Notes: generated from the letters alone by a model not told the origin. A DNA stretch of 64,000 bases from M0108 sp044228795 (GCA_044228795.1 JBGAUE010000012.1:1-64000), one strand, 5' to 3'. Positions 34,428 to 44,175 are shown, numbered from the stretch's first letter. Program-made: numbers and translations.

Positions 34428-35933
34428 TCATGTCGGGATGGCAGCCGATCTTCTGGTAGTTAACGAGTGTAATAACAGAATTACCGAAAAGCATAGGATG
34501 ACCATGTAGCCCATCACGTTGGCAACCAAAACCACAATAGGCGGATCTTTGACAGTAAAAATGATGATCGGTAGGAATATCGCCGAAATCTGGTAACCAA
34601 AGCGTCTCACCTCCTTGGTCCCGATGAGTGGAACAAAGGGCATGATCCAGGTCAGGTACCATTCCTGGTTCGTCTGGTTCAATAGCAGGAAAAAGAGTAG
34701 GTAACAGGTAAGGGAGGCGCCCGCCAGGGGAAGGGGATCGCAACTTCGTGCCCTTAAGATGAGCCAGGCCACCAGAAGGGTGTAGGCAGACAGAAATACC
34801 ACCTTCATGTCCGCGAATCGGAGGGTAAGAAAGAGGTGATAAATGCTGTTGCGATATATCCCGATGCCACCGCCACCGTCGCCGGCATCCTGGAGCCAGT
34901 GATCGTAGCCAATGATACGCAAAAACCCTAGCACCCCTTCTGGATAAAGACCATAAAACGCCAACAAGGCCAATACAAAGCCCCCAACCAGAGTCAGAGT
35001 CTGACCAATCCTGCGGCTCAAAGGAGTCGAGGTGTTTTTCCCCAAGATCAGGTCCATGAGAAAGAGGGGCAGGAGTAGGACGGGGATGTACTTGATGGCA
35101 AAGGCGGCGCCAAGGGCCACGCCACAGAGTAGAGGCCGCCTAGCCTGCCGCAAAGCGAAGGTCGCCAGGACGAGGAAGGTCATCAGGTGATCATTGTGGG
35201 CGCATGCCAGGATACTAAAGAGTATCAGTGGATTGCATGCGAAGAAGATGAAGGCCCATTTTGCTGATGCCTCTGGAACCAGGCGGATCAGGAGAAAGCA
35301 CGAAGCGGCATGGACCGCCAGATAGAGTGCTTTGTGCAGGGTCAGTGCCAGGATTTCGCTGCCGCCCGAGAGGATCGCGATCCCCTTGGCGATCCACTGA
35401 AATAGAGGGCCGTAGGTGCCTGGTATGTGCAGAAACCCGGGATATACGTTCCGAAACATTTCTTCGGTATTAAAACCATTAACATCCGACATGCTGTTCA
35501 GGTAAGGAGATAGGTTATAGTGGCTATCGAGCCAGCCCTTTCCGATGTAGAAGAAGACGTCCGGACTCACCCAGGGCATCGCCAAGGTGAAGGCAGCCCA
35601 CAGAATGGTTGAGAACAGGATCAGAAACCACCATGAGAAGAGTTCGGTGTGCTGACGGACAGACTCGACACAGATGGCATAGAGCATGCCGATGAACAAG
35701 AACCCGGCGAAGTGGATGAGCTTATCGGCCGCGATGACGGCCAGTTGGGTATCGGCGTCAGAGTCTGCAAAGAGGCCCAAAAAGTACTCAAATTCGAATT
35801 CGATCAGCCGAAGCGGCCTTTGCAGCCAAAGCCTTGCCGATGGCAGGACGAAGAGAATGGAAAAACCCGCCAGTAACCAAAATGGCAAGAATGGCCGCGA
35901 GGGTGGATTGATACTGGCGATTGGCTGATTCAT
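34428..35933 (-). CDS. Polytopic GT-C-type glycosyltransferase or polyprenyl-sugar-dependent transferase
   Basis: A 501-residue membrane protein with at least ten hydrophobic segments. The loop SPDVFFYIGKGWL followed by YGPLFQWI, and the later AHNDHLMTFLVLATFAL, resemble mannosyltransferase-like GT-C enzymes that use lipid-linked sugars. Base composition is lower in GC than the neighbours and codon use is less biased, which suggests acquisition by transfer. It is 41 bp downstream of the FAD-dependent oxidoreductase on the same strand, so they probably form a surface-glycan operon. The sugar and acceptor are unknown. Confidence 0.7.
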   Translation of the reverse strand: MNQPIASINPPSRPFLPFWLLAGFSILFVLPSARLWLQRPLRLIEFEFEYFLGLFADSDADTQLAVIAADKLIHFAGFLFIGMLYAICVESVRQHTELFSWWFLILFSTILWAAFTLAMPWVSPDVFFYIGKGWLDSHYNLSPYLNSMSDVNGFNTEEMFRNVYPGFLHIPGTYGPLFQWIAKGIAILSGGSEILALTLHKALYLAVHAASCFLLIRLVPEASAKWAFIFFACNPLILFSILACAHNDHLMTFLVLATFALRQARRPLLCGVALGAAFAIKYIPVLLLPLFLMDLILGKNTSTPLSRRIGQTLTLVGGFVLALLAFYGLYPEGVLGFLRIIGYDHWLQDAGDGGGGIGIYRNSIYHLFLTLRFADMKVVFLSAYTLLVAWLILRARSCDPLPLAGASLTCYLLFFLLLNQTNQEWYLTWIMPFVPLIGTKEVRRFGYQISAIFLPIIIFTVKDPPIVVLVANVMGYMVILCFSVILLLHSLTTRRSAAIPT

Positions 35934-35974
35934 CTGGCCTGGAGAAGGAGGGGTTAGTGAAAAAAATGGCTAAC

Positions 35975-37579
35975 TCAACACCTCCTTCCCGAGGGGGCAA
36001 CAGCCTCGTGATAATCATCATCGATATTGACGTCCCAGATGGCCTTTTTATCCGCCGACCCCGCCAGGATAGCCTCCACCGCCAGGCGGGCGGTGAGCAT
36101 GGAATGGTCCTGGTTGTTATAGCGGTGCATCCCGTTGCGGCCGATGAGGAAGAGGTTGGGGATGCTGTCCGTGTAGTCGCGGATAGTACTGAATTGGCCG
36201 TAACTGCCATAGTAGCCAGGATAGGCCTTGGGCACCCGCAGAACCAGACCGTCAAGAAGGTCGGCGCGGTAGGCCAGGCCGAGTTTCTCCAATTCCGCGC
36301 AACCGAACTCCAGCAAGTCGCCATCCGTCCGGCACCAGAGGCCGTCACCCTCCCGGCAAAAATACTCCATGCCGATCCAGACGGTATGAGGGTCGGCGAC
36401 CAGGTAGGGGCTCCAGTTGTTGAAGAACTGCAGTCGGCCTACTTGGACGCCCCGGTCCTGAATATAGATCCAGTTATCCGGCACCAGGTTGATGGCCGAG
36501 CCCGGGATGGCCCCGGGGGTCTTTTGCAGCCGGTGCAGCAACAAGCCGATGGTGATGAAATCCCGGTATTCGAGCCCGGCCGCGACCCTCGCCACGGACG
36601 CCGGGACTGTGTCACCCAGGGCCTGGATAAGTTCGCTGACCGGCATGGTGGAGATGACAGCATCTGCCGCCAAAACCTGTCGCTCGCCCGTCCGGACATC
36701 CTGGCTGGTGACCGCGCGGAGCCGGTCGCCGTCGAGTTCCAACCCGACCGCGCGCTGCCAGAGGCGGATCTCCCCCCCGGCGGCGCGCACCTGCTCCGCG
36801 ACGGTCTCCCACATCTGGCCGGGTCCGTACTTGGGGTAGAGAAAACGCTCAATCAGGCTGGTATTGAGGGTCCCCTCCCCGCGCGTCAGCCCCAGGGTGG
36901 CCAGGGGGGCCTTGAGGGCATGGAACAAGGCGCGGGTGACACTCAAGCCCTTGATACGCTGGGCGCCCCACTCCGCGCTGATCTCCGTACACTTCACCCC
37001 CCAGACCTTTTCGGTGTAGTGCTGAAAAAAGGTCTCATAGAGCTCGCGCCCGAAGCGGTTGAGCAGAAAATCCTCCAGGGAGGCCTCCGGACGACGGGGG
37101 AAGGCGCGCGCCCGGGCATAGCTGGCCAACATGCGACCAACCCGCAGGGGGCCGAGCTTGAGGGCGGTGTCCAGATTGGCCTTGACCGGGTAAGCGAAGA
37201 ACCGACCCTGGAAATAGATGCGGGACAGGCGATTGCGCACCAGCATCACCCGGTCGTCGCCGGGGGCGGCGCCCCCTACCCTGGCCTTGGGGGCGACACG
37301 CCGCTGGGCGTTCTGGTAGGCGATAGCCAGTTCGGGTTCCGCGCCAGCGATAGGCAAGATGTCCTGCCACCAGTCCATAACCCAATCGGACTTGGAGAAG
37401 AAGCGGTGACCACCAATGTCGATGCGGTTGCCCTGGAACCGGACGGTCTTGGAGATGCCACCCAGTTCCCCACTGGCCTCCAGCACCATGACCCGGATGT
37501 GGGCGCGGCGCAGCAGCTCCAGAGCCGCCGTCAGACCCGCTGGGCCGGCGCCGATGATAAGGATCGTCTTGTTGTCCAT
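35975..37579 (-). CDS. NAD(P)/FAD-dependent oxidoreductase (amine-oxidase/protoporphyrinogen-oxidase fold)
   Basis: A 534-residue flavoprotein. The dinucleotide motif is ILIIGAGPAGLTAALELL, followed by VLEASGELGGISKT and IDIGGHRFFSKSD. The C-terminal FAD block is NLFLIGRNGMHRYNNQDHS. The latter resembles the UDP-galactopyranose-mutase and glycan-locus flavoprotein group. ATG 37579 follows CAGGAG. Being next to glycosyltransferase-like genes suggests a role in sugar or lipid-carrier modification; the substrate is unknown. Confidence 0.78.
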   Translation of the reverse strand: MDNKTILIIGAGPAGLTAALELLRRAHIRVMVLEASGELGGISKTVRFQGNRIDIGGHRFFSKSDWVMDWWQDILPIAGAEPELAIAYQNAQRRVAPKARVGGAAPGDDRVMLVRNRLSRIYFQGRFFAYPVKANLDTALKLGPLRVGRMLASYARARAFPRRPEASLEDFLLNRFGRELYETFFQHYTEKVWGVKCTEISAEWGAQRIKGLSVTRALFHALKAPLATLGLTRGEGTLNTSLIERFLYPKYGPGQMWETVAEQVRAAGGEIRLWQRAVGLELDGDRLRAVTSQDVRTGERQVLAADAVISTMPVSELIQALGDTVPASVARVAAGLEYRDFITIGLLLHRLQKTPGAIPGSAINLVPDNWIYIQDRGVQVGRLQFFNNWSPYLVADPHTVWIGMEYFCREGDGLWCRTDGDLLEFGCAELEKLGLAYRADLLDGLVLRVPKAYPGYYGSYGQFSTIRDYTDSIPNLFLIGRNGMHRYNNQDHSMLTARLAVEAILAGSADKKAIWDVNIDDDYHEAVAPSGRRC

Positions 37580-37708
37580 GGACTCCTGATGGTTCCCTGG
37601 CGAGCTGGCCCTGCAGCTGGTCAAGGCGGCAGTATCGCGCGATCATGGCCCCTAGGGTAAGGGTCAGTTAGCGTCGGCCCATCCTGGCCTCTGGTTTAGG
37701 CACTACCC

Positions 37709-37741
37709 CACGGCCTTGCCCGCAAACCGGGCTAGGCCGTG
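37709..37741. other. Long hairpin in the divergent intergenic region
   Basis: CACGGCCTTGCCCG and CGGGCTAGGCCGTG form a 14-bp stem with one mismatch and a 5-nt loop, between the divergent FAD-oxidoreductase and STT3-like genes. No T-run follows on either strand. It would lie in the leader of the STT3-like gene if transcription starts before it. Confidence 0.4.
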
Positions 37742-37769
37742 CATTAATCGGACGCAAGGACAATCTGCC

Positions 37770-39599
37770 TTGGAATTTGAACAAAGTCAGCCCCCGCACC
37801 TGGCACCTCGCCTCCTGCTCCTCCTCATGGCCCTGGTCCTGGCCGGCTTGTGTCTCTGGGGCGGAGCTCGCGGCCAGATTATCCCCGGCCTGCCCTTCCA
37901 TGACCCGGACGATGTGCTGCGTATGCTGCAGGTCCTGGCCCTGCAGGATAGCGGCGGCTGGTATGACCTGACGCAATACCGCATCAACCCGCCCGAGGGG
38001 GTGGCCATGCATTGGTCGCGCCTGCCCGACCTGCCGCTGCTGGGCCTGCTGGTCCTCGCCGAGCCCTGGCTGGGTCGGGACCAGGCCATCTGGCTGACGG
38101 CGACCCTGGTGCCCCTGCTCCTCGGGGTTGGCTATTTCCTGGCCCTGGTGTGGGCGGCGCGGCCCCTGACCGGGCCCGCCGGCGCCCTCCAGGCGGGCCT
38201 TATCGCGCTCGCCGCCTTCATACCCCTGCTATCCTTCAGTGCCGGGCGCATCGATCACCACGGTTGGCAGTTGCTGCTGGCCCTCCTCCAAGCGGGGGCC
38301 GTGCTGCGCTTGGCGGCGGGGCACCGGGGGCTGGGGGCGCCGCTATTAGCCGGGCTGTGCGCCGCCCTGGGCCTCTGGGTGGGGGCCGAGGCCATCCCAC
38401 CGCTGGCCTTTACCGCCCTGGCACTGGTTATCCTCTGGTGGCGGGAGGGGCGCTGGCTCGCCGACCGCCTGGCCCTGTTCGGCTTCGCAGCCCTGGCTGG
38501 CACCCTGGTGATCCTCCCCCTGGCCCTGGCGCCGGGTCATCGGGCCGCCACCGCTTGCGATGCCTTTTCCCTGGTCAGCGTCGCGCTGACGGCGGCCCTA
38601 GCGCTGTTCGGCGCCGGCGCCGCCCTGGCCGAGCGCCACCCCGGGGGCCTGACCTGGCCCCGCCGGGCCGGCCTGACCCTGATATTGGGTCTGCCCCTGC
38701 TCGTCCTGCTCGGGCTGTTCTTTCCCCAGTGTCTGGCCGGTCCTTATGGCGAAGTCAGCCCCGAGGCAGCGCAACTCGCGGCCAAGACCGGCGAATCCCT
38801 GCCCATGGGCCCCTTATTGGTGAAGGAGCCCGCCACCGCCGTCTATTTTCTAGCCCTGCCCCTGGCGGGGCTGCTTCTCGTCAGCGGGCAGGCCTGGCGA
38901 ACGCTGGGCCCTGACAAGAATCTCTGGCTGGCCCTTGGCGTCCTGCTTGGCGGCAGCCTGGTCTTGCCCTGGTGGCAGTTTCGTGGCGTCCATCTTGCCA
39001 ATGTCTATGCCGCCCTGGCCCTCACCTGGCCGGCCGCCTCGCTAGGCGCCGGCGTCGGCCAGGCCCGGGGCCTGGTGGGGCGCCTGTGGCGACGGGCAGG
39101 TCCCGCGGCCCTAGTAGCCTTGCTACCGGGCATGGTGGCCTTGCTGGTGGTGAGCCGCAGCGGCCAGGGCGAACCGCGCGACAAGGCAGCCTGCGATCCG
39201 GGTGGGGCCCTGGCAATCCTGAACCAGGAGGCCTACCGGGCCCGCGCCCCCCTGCTCATCGCGGCCGACATCAACCTGGGCGCGCCCATCCTCTGGGGTA
39301 CCCCCCATGCCGTACTGGCGGCGCCCTATCACCGCAACGCCGCCGGCCTGCGTGACAACGAGGCCATCTTCGGGGGTGACGAGGCCAGCGCCTGGGAGGC
39401 GGTCCGGCGCCGGGGGGTGGCCTTTCTGCTGCTCTGCCCCGAGCAATTGGAATCCGGAAACCAGGGTAAGGAGGCCGCGACCCCATTTAGGCACCGCCTG
39501 CTGAGTGGGGAGATGCCCTTTTGGATAGAAGAGGTACCGGTCCCAAGCTCAGCACGCTTGCTCAGGGTCCGGGCACAGGATCCTGAGCAAGTACCCTGA
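37770..39599 (+). CDS. STT3-like GT-C membrane protein
   Basis: A 609-residue protein with about a dozen membrane segments and a soluble C-terminal domain. The first periplasmic loop has PFHDPDDVLRMLQVLAL, with an acidic motif like the DxD-type catalytic loop of oligosaccharyltransferases. RIDHHGWQLLLALLQ matches the second STT3 block. The WWD-type motif is not obvious, so the acceptor may differ from N-glycosylation. TTG 37770 has AAGGA at good spacing; TTG 37716 lies in a hairpin and is less likely. It precedes the Tad locus by about 180 bp. Confidence 0.72.
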   Translation: MEFEQSQPPHLAPRLLLLLMALVLAGLCLWGGARGQIIPGLPFHDPDDVLRMLQVLALQDSGGWYDLTQYRINPPEGVAMHWSRLPDLPLLGLLVLAEPWLGRDQAIWLTATLVPLLLGVGYFLALVWAARPLTGPAGALQAGLIALAAFIPLLSFSAGRIDHHGWQLLLALLQAGAVLRLAAGHRGLGAPLLAGLCAALGLWVGAEAIPPLAFTALALVILWWREGRWLADRLALFGFAALAGTLVILPLALAPGHRAATACDAFSLVSVALTAALALFGAGAALAERHPGGLTWPRRAGLTLILGLPLLVLLGLFFPQCLAGPYGEVSPEAAQLAAKTGESLPMGPLLVKEPATAVYFLALPLAGLLLVSGQAWRTLGPDKNLWLALGVLLGGSLVLPWWQFRGVHLANVYAALALTWPAASLGAGVGQARGLVGRLWRRAGPAALVALLPGMVALLVVSRSGQGEPRDKAACDPGGALAILNQEAYRARAPLLIAADINLGAPILWGTPHAVLAAPYHRNAAGLRDNEAIFGGDEASAWEAVRRRGVAFLLLCPEQLESGNQGKEAATPFRHRLLSGEMPFWIEEVPVPSSARLLRVRAQDPEQVP

Positions 39600-39780
39600 A
39601 AGGGATTTCTGGCGGTATGGGGTTGTCCATCCAACGTGTTGACCGCCTGTCGTTGCTATACTTTCAGCATGGCGATTGGCCAGGTCTACAGCCTGTTATA
39701 AGCGGGGCGTACAGGCCTGTTCATCAGGCCATTCTCAGGCTGACCATGCACAGGTAATCACCCAATCTTACGAGAACCTT

Positions 39781-41100
39781 ATGAACTACCCAGGGATAAA
39801 GTTCAGATGCGACCAGTCGGGAAGTTATGTGATCTGGGTGGTGATCCTGTTACCGGTCCTTGTCGGGGCCATGGCCCTTGCCTTTGATGCGGGCATCGCC
39901 CAGGCCGATCGGCAGCGGGCGCATACCGCGGCGGATGCCGCCGCCTTGGCAGGGGCCTTCACGGTCAAGGAGGAAAGGTCAAACCTGGCGAGCGCTACGA
40001 GTTCAGTGGTGGCTGCGGCCAAGGCCAGGGTCACCGCCGCGGCAAGGCTGGGGGCTAAGGCCAACGGTTTCGAACAGGGTGTTAAGGGCGTGGTCATCGA
40101 TGTCGAATACCCCCCGGTCAGCAGCTATTTCGCGCCCTATACGGGTCTTAGCGATTACATAGGTATCCGCGTGAGAAGACCTACCCCCTCCTCCTTTGGC
40201 AACTTTTTCGGCATCGCAAGTTTTCCCGTCGAGGTGACCGCGGTGGGCAGGGCCGGCACGGACACGGCGGGCAATACCTGTCCGGGGTTATACCTATATG
40301 GCAATACACATAATAAAACCACCGATCTAAAGCATGGCTCGAAATATTTCATCCATGGAGGTGGTATCTACCTCGATGCCAGTGGCACAGCCATGTTCGG
40401 GAGTAGCGGCTCGGAGATGGAAGCTCAATGGATAGAGTCAAAGGATGCCAATCCCACCAACTCTGTGGAATATTTCTGCGACGCCTATCCACGCACTAAT
40501 TCTTCTGATCACACCGGCGATCAAAGGTGTGTCCAGCCCTTATCCACAATTAGGGAGCCACCTGAGCAATTTACCCCTGGCCCCTGCACAACCCAGAATA
40601 CCAATTGCTGCGTGGGGACCAACGCCTCTACCATCACCCAACTGAAGTGCCCTTGCACTTCAACCACTTACACTCGTAACCTGAACGCCAGCGCCACGGC
40701 TTCGCCTGTCCTCGAAGCCGGAACCTTCTGTGGGGGCCTGACCATCCAGGATACGGGAACCGCGACCCTTCCCCTCCTTCTGCGGGCCTCCACCTCCAGT
40801 GACACCTTTATCTTTGCCAACAGCACCGGCACTATCGCGAATGGTAACCTGACCATCCAAGGTACCAGTAGCAAAAATAGCTATTTCACTGTGCAGAATG
40901 CCAACGGCTATGCAGGGGTAACCCTATATTCGCTGGGAGGATTAATGGATATGACATATTCACGAACATCCAGCCCGAACACCCCACTAAGAATATATTT
41001 CGATGCCATGGCTCTAGATTACTCCACCCTGGATATATCACCTTACCAAGAGCAGCATTGCGGGCTATTGCCAGCCATCACCACCGTCGTGGTCCAATGA
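39781..41100 (+). CDS. tadG: TadG-like Tad pilus-assembly protein with Cys-rich C-terminal region
   Basis: A 439-residue protein. The N-terminal YVIWVVILLPVLVGAMALAFDAG and the following ADRQRAHTAADAAALAGA match the TadE/TadG-like N-terminal domain that anchors pseudopilin-like proteins. The rest is a secreted domain rich in Ser, Thr, Asn and Cys (NTNCCVG, KCPCTSTTY) with beta-helix-like runs (GGLTIQDTGTATLPLLLRAS). The usual TadG von Willebrand A domain was not seen. ATG 39781 begins MNYPGIKF. It is the first of three + strand tad genes and its stop overlaps the next start (ATGA). Confidence 0.78.
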   Translation: MNYPGIKFRCDQSGSYVIWVVILLPVLVGAMALAFDAGIAQADRQRAHTAADAAALAGAFTVKEERSNLASATSSVVAAAKARVTAAARLGAKANGFEQGVKGVVIDVEYPPVSSYFAPYTGLSDYIGIRVRRPTPSSFGNFFGIASFPVEVTAVGRAGTDTAGNTCPGLYLYGNTHNKTTDLKHGSKYFIHGGGIYLDASGTAMFGSSGSEMEAQWIESKDANPTNSVEYFCDAYPRTNSSDHTGDQRCVQPLSTIREPPEQFTPGPCTTQNTNCCVGTNASTITQLKCPCTSTTYTRNLNASATASPVLEAGTFCGGLTIQDTGTATLPLLLRASTSSDTFIFANSTGTIANGNLTIQGTSSKNSYFTVQNANGYAGVTLYSLGGLMDMTYSRTSSPNTPLRIYFDAMALDYSTLDISPYQEQHCGLLPAITTVVVQ

Positions 41101-41699
41101 AAGTGGTGAACCACCTTATTCTTAACAAGCCAACCCGGGGATCGGCGACGGTCGAGTTGCTCATTGTCCTGCCCCTACTCCTCCTGATAACTCTGGCAAG
41201 CATGGACCTGGCCAGGGTCGTGCATGCCCACCTCTCCCTGGCCAGCGCCGTTCATGCGGGGGTGCTGGCGGGGGCGCGCCTGCTGCAACAAAAGAATCCA
41301 GTTGCGGTACAGCAGTGGGGCTATGACCCGACCAACAAGATCATCACTCTCGTGGATTCGGCGAAGGTGGCGCTGACCATGCAGCATGCCACCCAGGATA
41401 ATATCGGTGCCTACACATTGAATTCCGCCGATTTTCTGCTTAACGCCGTTCAGTGTCGTTGTATGAAGAAGACCAGTGCTGGTACGGTGAGTTACGATCC
41501 AGCCTCTGGCAGCCTAGTCGCCTGTAACGCAACGGAAATCCAGAATTGCAATGCCAATGCCACCTATTCCGCTACCTACCGGCAAATTCATGTGGTGATG
41601 CGCGTCAGACTGCCGGTTGCTACGGAGTTCGCCTGGCCCTGGCTAGCCTCGCCGGTAGTGCTGGAAGAGTTCGCCACCCTGCAGGCGGATGAATTATGA
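41097..41699 (+). CDS. tadE: TadE-like pseudopilin
   Basis: A 200-residue TadE-family protein. GSATVELLIVLPLLLLITLASMDLARVV is the hydrophobic helix with the conserved Glu five residues after the Gly processing site, as in pseudopilins cleaved by TadV/CpaA. The C-terminal domain is extracytoplasmic. The start overlaps tadG by 4 bp and the stop overlaps the next tadE by 4 bp. Confidence 0.85.
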   Translation: MKVVNHLILNKPTRGSATVELLIVLPLLLLITLASMDLARVVHAHLSLASAVHAGVLAGARLLQQKNPVAVQQWGYDPTNKIITLVDSAKVALTMQHATQDNIGAYTLNSADFLLNAVQCRCMKKTSAGTVSYDPASGSLVACNATEIQNCNANATYSATYRQIHVVMRVRLPVATEFAWPWLASPVVLEEFATLQADEL

Positions 41700-42250
41700 G
41701 CAAGTTCCTCAGGCTGTGTGCCATGACGGCTGGGCAGGGTGCTTGGGTTGGCCGGGGGCGGCGCTGCCAGCGCGGGGCGGAGACGGTGGAATTGGCGGTG
41801 ACCCTGGCCTTCTTTCTGCTGGTCCTGTTCAGTTTTTTGATTGGGATCATGCTGATGTACGACTATAACGCCATCGCCTATCTGGCGCGGGAGGGTGTCT
41901 ATTTTGCCATCCGGCGCGGGGCCGAGGCAGCTGCGGCCACCTCTCCAGTCCGCACCGACGCCCCAGCGACGGCGGCCACGATAGAGGCCTATATCCGCGC
42001 GCGCGGCCTGCTCTCGCCCGCGACAGTGACCGCCCAATGGGCTGACTGCAATCCCCTCAACCTCGGCGAAACCGTGAAATGCATCGACACTCCGCCGACC
42101 TGGGGCGCGCTGAATAAAGGTGTCAACAATCAACCCGGTGATTGGGTACGGGTAACGGTAACCTATAGCTTCCGCCCGCCGCTGCTGGATTCCATCTGGC
42201 CGGCGACCATCAACCTCTCCAGCACGGCTCAGGGAACCGTCGTATTTTGA
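41696..42250 (+). CDS. TadE-like pseudopilin, second copy
   Basis: A 184-residue TadE-family protein. RGAETVELAVTLAFFLLVLFSFLIG is the N-terminal helix with a Gly-Ala processing site and conserved Glu. It is translationally coupled to the preceding tadE (ATGA overlap) and may be the TadF partner. It runs tail to tail into tadD with a 10-bp gap. Confidence 0.85.
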   Translation: MSKFLRLCAMTAGQGAWVGRGRRCQRGAETVELAVTLAFFLLVLFSFLIGIMLMYDYNAIAYLAREGVYFAIRRGAEAAAATSPVRTDAPATAATIEAYIRARGLLSPATVTAQWADCNPLNLGETVKCIDTPPTWGALNKGVNNQPGDWVRVTVTYSFRPPLLDSIWPATINLSSTAQGTVVF

Positions 42251-42260
42251 AGGTGATGCC

Positions 42261-43181
42261 CTATTTTTTTCTCAGGGCGCGCACCCGCTGGGCGTTGTCG
42301 CTGGCGGTGGGGTAGTACTCGGGGGACAGGCGCTGGGCCTCCTCGAAGAAGGACTGGGCGTCGTCGAGGCGGCCGGCGACCATGGCAATATAGCCGACGT
42401 CGTTGTAGGCCTGGGGCAGGTCCTGGACCTTGCGGAAGGCGGCCAGGGCCTTTTCATATTTGCCCTGGCGGCTGTAGACCAGGCCCAGGTTGCGCCATGC
42501 CCGGGCGTAATTGGGATCAAGTGCCAGGGCCGCGCGGAACTCGGTGATGGCGGCCTGGTTGTTGCCAGCCAGGTAGTGGGAGTAGCCCAGGTTGTTGTGA
42601 AGGGTGGGTGACTGCGGTGCATGGGCCAGGCCGTCCAGGAAGTGCCCCTGGGCGCGGGCATGATCGCGTTCGATGTCGGCCAGGACGCCCAAGGCGTTAT
42701 GGGCGCCGGCGAGCTTGGGGTCCGCCCGCACGGCGGTGCGCAGCAGGGTCTCGGCCTCGGCGTATTGACGCTGGCGGGTGAGGAGGATGCCGAGGCCGGT
42801 GAGGGCGCCAGCCTGTTTGGGATCGCTGTCCAGGGCCCGGCGGTAGGCGGCCTCGGCGACCCCGTTATTGTGGCGGCTAGCCTGGATAGCGCCGACCTTG
42901 TAGAGAATCTCGGCGTTGCCCTCATCCTGGCGCAGGGCGCGGAGGTATTCGAAGAGGGCGCGGTCGGGGTCACCCGCCACCAGGGCCGCATCGCCCTTGG
43001 CCAGGGCCTCGGCGGCGGTAACGGCTGGGGCGGCGGCGAAAGCGGTCGGGGACGGGGTGCCGAGGAGGGCGGCCAGGTCCCCATCCCTGGCGGTGTGGGT
43101 CGGAGTCTGGGCGCAGCCGGCCAGGAGCCCGAGGGCCGCCAGCGCCAGGAGACAGGGAGGCGATAAGCGTTCGCTCCTCAT
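42261..43181 (-). CDS. tadD: Tad pilus TPR lipoprotein TadD
   Basis: A 306-residue protein with a lipobox (GLLAGC, Cys22) and about six tetratricopeptide repeats, such as AYRRALDSDPKQAGALTGLG and NLGYSHYLAGNNQAAITEFRAAL. TadD is an outer-membrane lipoprotein needed for Flp pilus assembly, probably helping secretin function. Its start overlaps the tadC stop by 4 bp, making it the last gene of the long - strand tad operon. Confidence 0.9.
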   Translation of the reverse strand: MRSERLSPPCLLALAALGLLAGCAQTPTHTARDGDLAALLGTPSPTAFAAAPAVTAAEALAKGDAALVAGDPDRALFEYLRALRQDEGNAEILYKVGAIQASRHNNGVAEAAYRRALDSDPKQAGALTGLGILLTRQRQYAEAETLLRTAVRADPKLAGAHNALGVLADIERDHARAQGHFLDGLAHAPQSPTLHNNLGYSHYLAGNNQAAITEFRAALALDPNYARAWRNLGLVYSRQGKYEKALAAFRKVQDLPQAYNDVGYIAMVAGRLDDAQSFFEEAQRLSPEYYPTASDNAQRVRALRKK

Positions 43182-44164
43182 CTGCCCATGAGGCCCCCGA
43201 CGAGCTTGATCATGGGGGTGCCCATGACGATCACCATGACGGCAGGGAGCATGAAGAGGGCGATGGGTATGAGCATCTTGACGCCAACCTTGGCCGCCTG
43301 TTCCTGGGCGGCCTCAAGCCGTTTGCTGCGCATCTCTTCCGAATAGGTGCTCAGGGTCTCGCTGATGCTGGTACCAAAGCGCATCGCCTGCTGTAGCGTG
43401 GCCGTCAGGGAGCGCATCTCGTCCAGGCCGGTGCGGCTGGCCAGTGCCTGCAGGGCGGTGCGGCTGTCCATGCCGGCCCCCATGTGCAGCATGGCGGTCT
43501 TGAGTTCTTCCGCCAGGATGGGGTGCTGGATATCCATCTCCAGGGCGACGCGCTGGATGGCGGCGTTGAGACCCAGGCCGGCCTCCGAGCAGACCACCAG
43601 CATGTCCAGGACATCGGGCAGGCCCCGGCGGATCGCCGACTGGCGCTTGCGCATCTGTTTTACCAGGACATAGTCCGGCAGGATGAGGCCGATCGGCAGG
43701 GCCAGGATGATGAGGGGCAGGGCCTTGTTCAGTGGCATGAGCCCAGGGATGAGGATGAAGGCCGCGGTCAGGGCCGGCAGGCCCAGCCCAGCAACGATCT
43801 TGAAGCCGAAAAACAGGCCCAGATCCTCCGGACGACGATAGCCGGCATGGATCAGCTTATCGGTGGCTCGCTCCCGCTTCTGAACGCTGGTGGGGGTCAG
43901 GCCGCGGCCCAGCCGTTCCAGCAGGCGCTGGCCCCGCGCCTCGGATCCCAGGCTCATCCCGGTGGAACTGGGTTGGGCCCTGCCCGAGGCAACGGCCTCG
44001 ATGCGTCCCTTTACCGGGTCGAACCTTTCCTGAATGGCACGGCCGACCAGGAAGCTGATCAGAAAGAACAGCAGACCCAGCCCCCCCACAAAGGCCCATT
44101 GCAGGAAACTGGGATCGGTCACCAGGGGGTTCAGCCAATAATTGATTTGGTCGATCCAGGCCAT
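43178..44164 (-). CDS. tadC: Tad pilus inner-membrane platform protein TadC
   Basis: GspF-like platform protein of 328 residues. It has an N-terminal helix, the type II secretion system F domain with LPDVLDMLVVCSEAGLGLNAAIQRVA, and C-terminal helices ending MLIPIALFMLPAVMVIVMG. ATG 44164 (MAWIDQINYW) is preferred; it is 11 bp after the tadB stop. It pairs with TadB at the base of the pilus machine. Confidence 0.92.
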   Translation of the reverse strand: MAWIDQINYWLNPLVTDPSFLQWAFVGGLGLLFFLISFLVGRAIQERFDPVKGRIEAVASGRAQPSSTGMSLGSEARGQRLLERLGRGLTPTSVQKRERATDKLIHAGYRRPEDLGLFFGFKIVAGLGLPALTAAFILIPGLMPLNKALPLIILALPIGLILPDYVLVKQMRKRQSAIRRGLPDVLDMLVVCSEAGLGLNAAIQRVALEMDIQHPILAEELKTAMLHMGAGMDSRTALQALASRTGLDEMRSLTATLQQAMRFGTSISETLSTYSEEMRSKRLEAAQEQAAKVGVKMLIPIALFMLPAVMVIVMGTPMIKLVGGLMGR

Positions 44165-44175
44165 GACGGTGGCTC

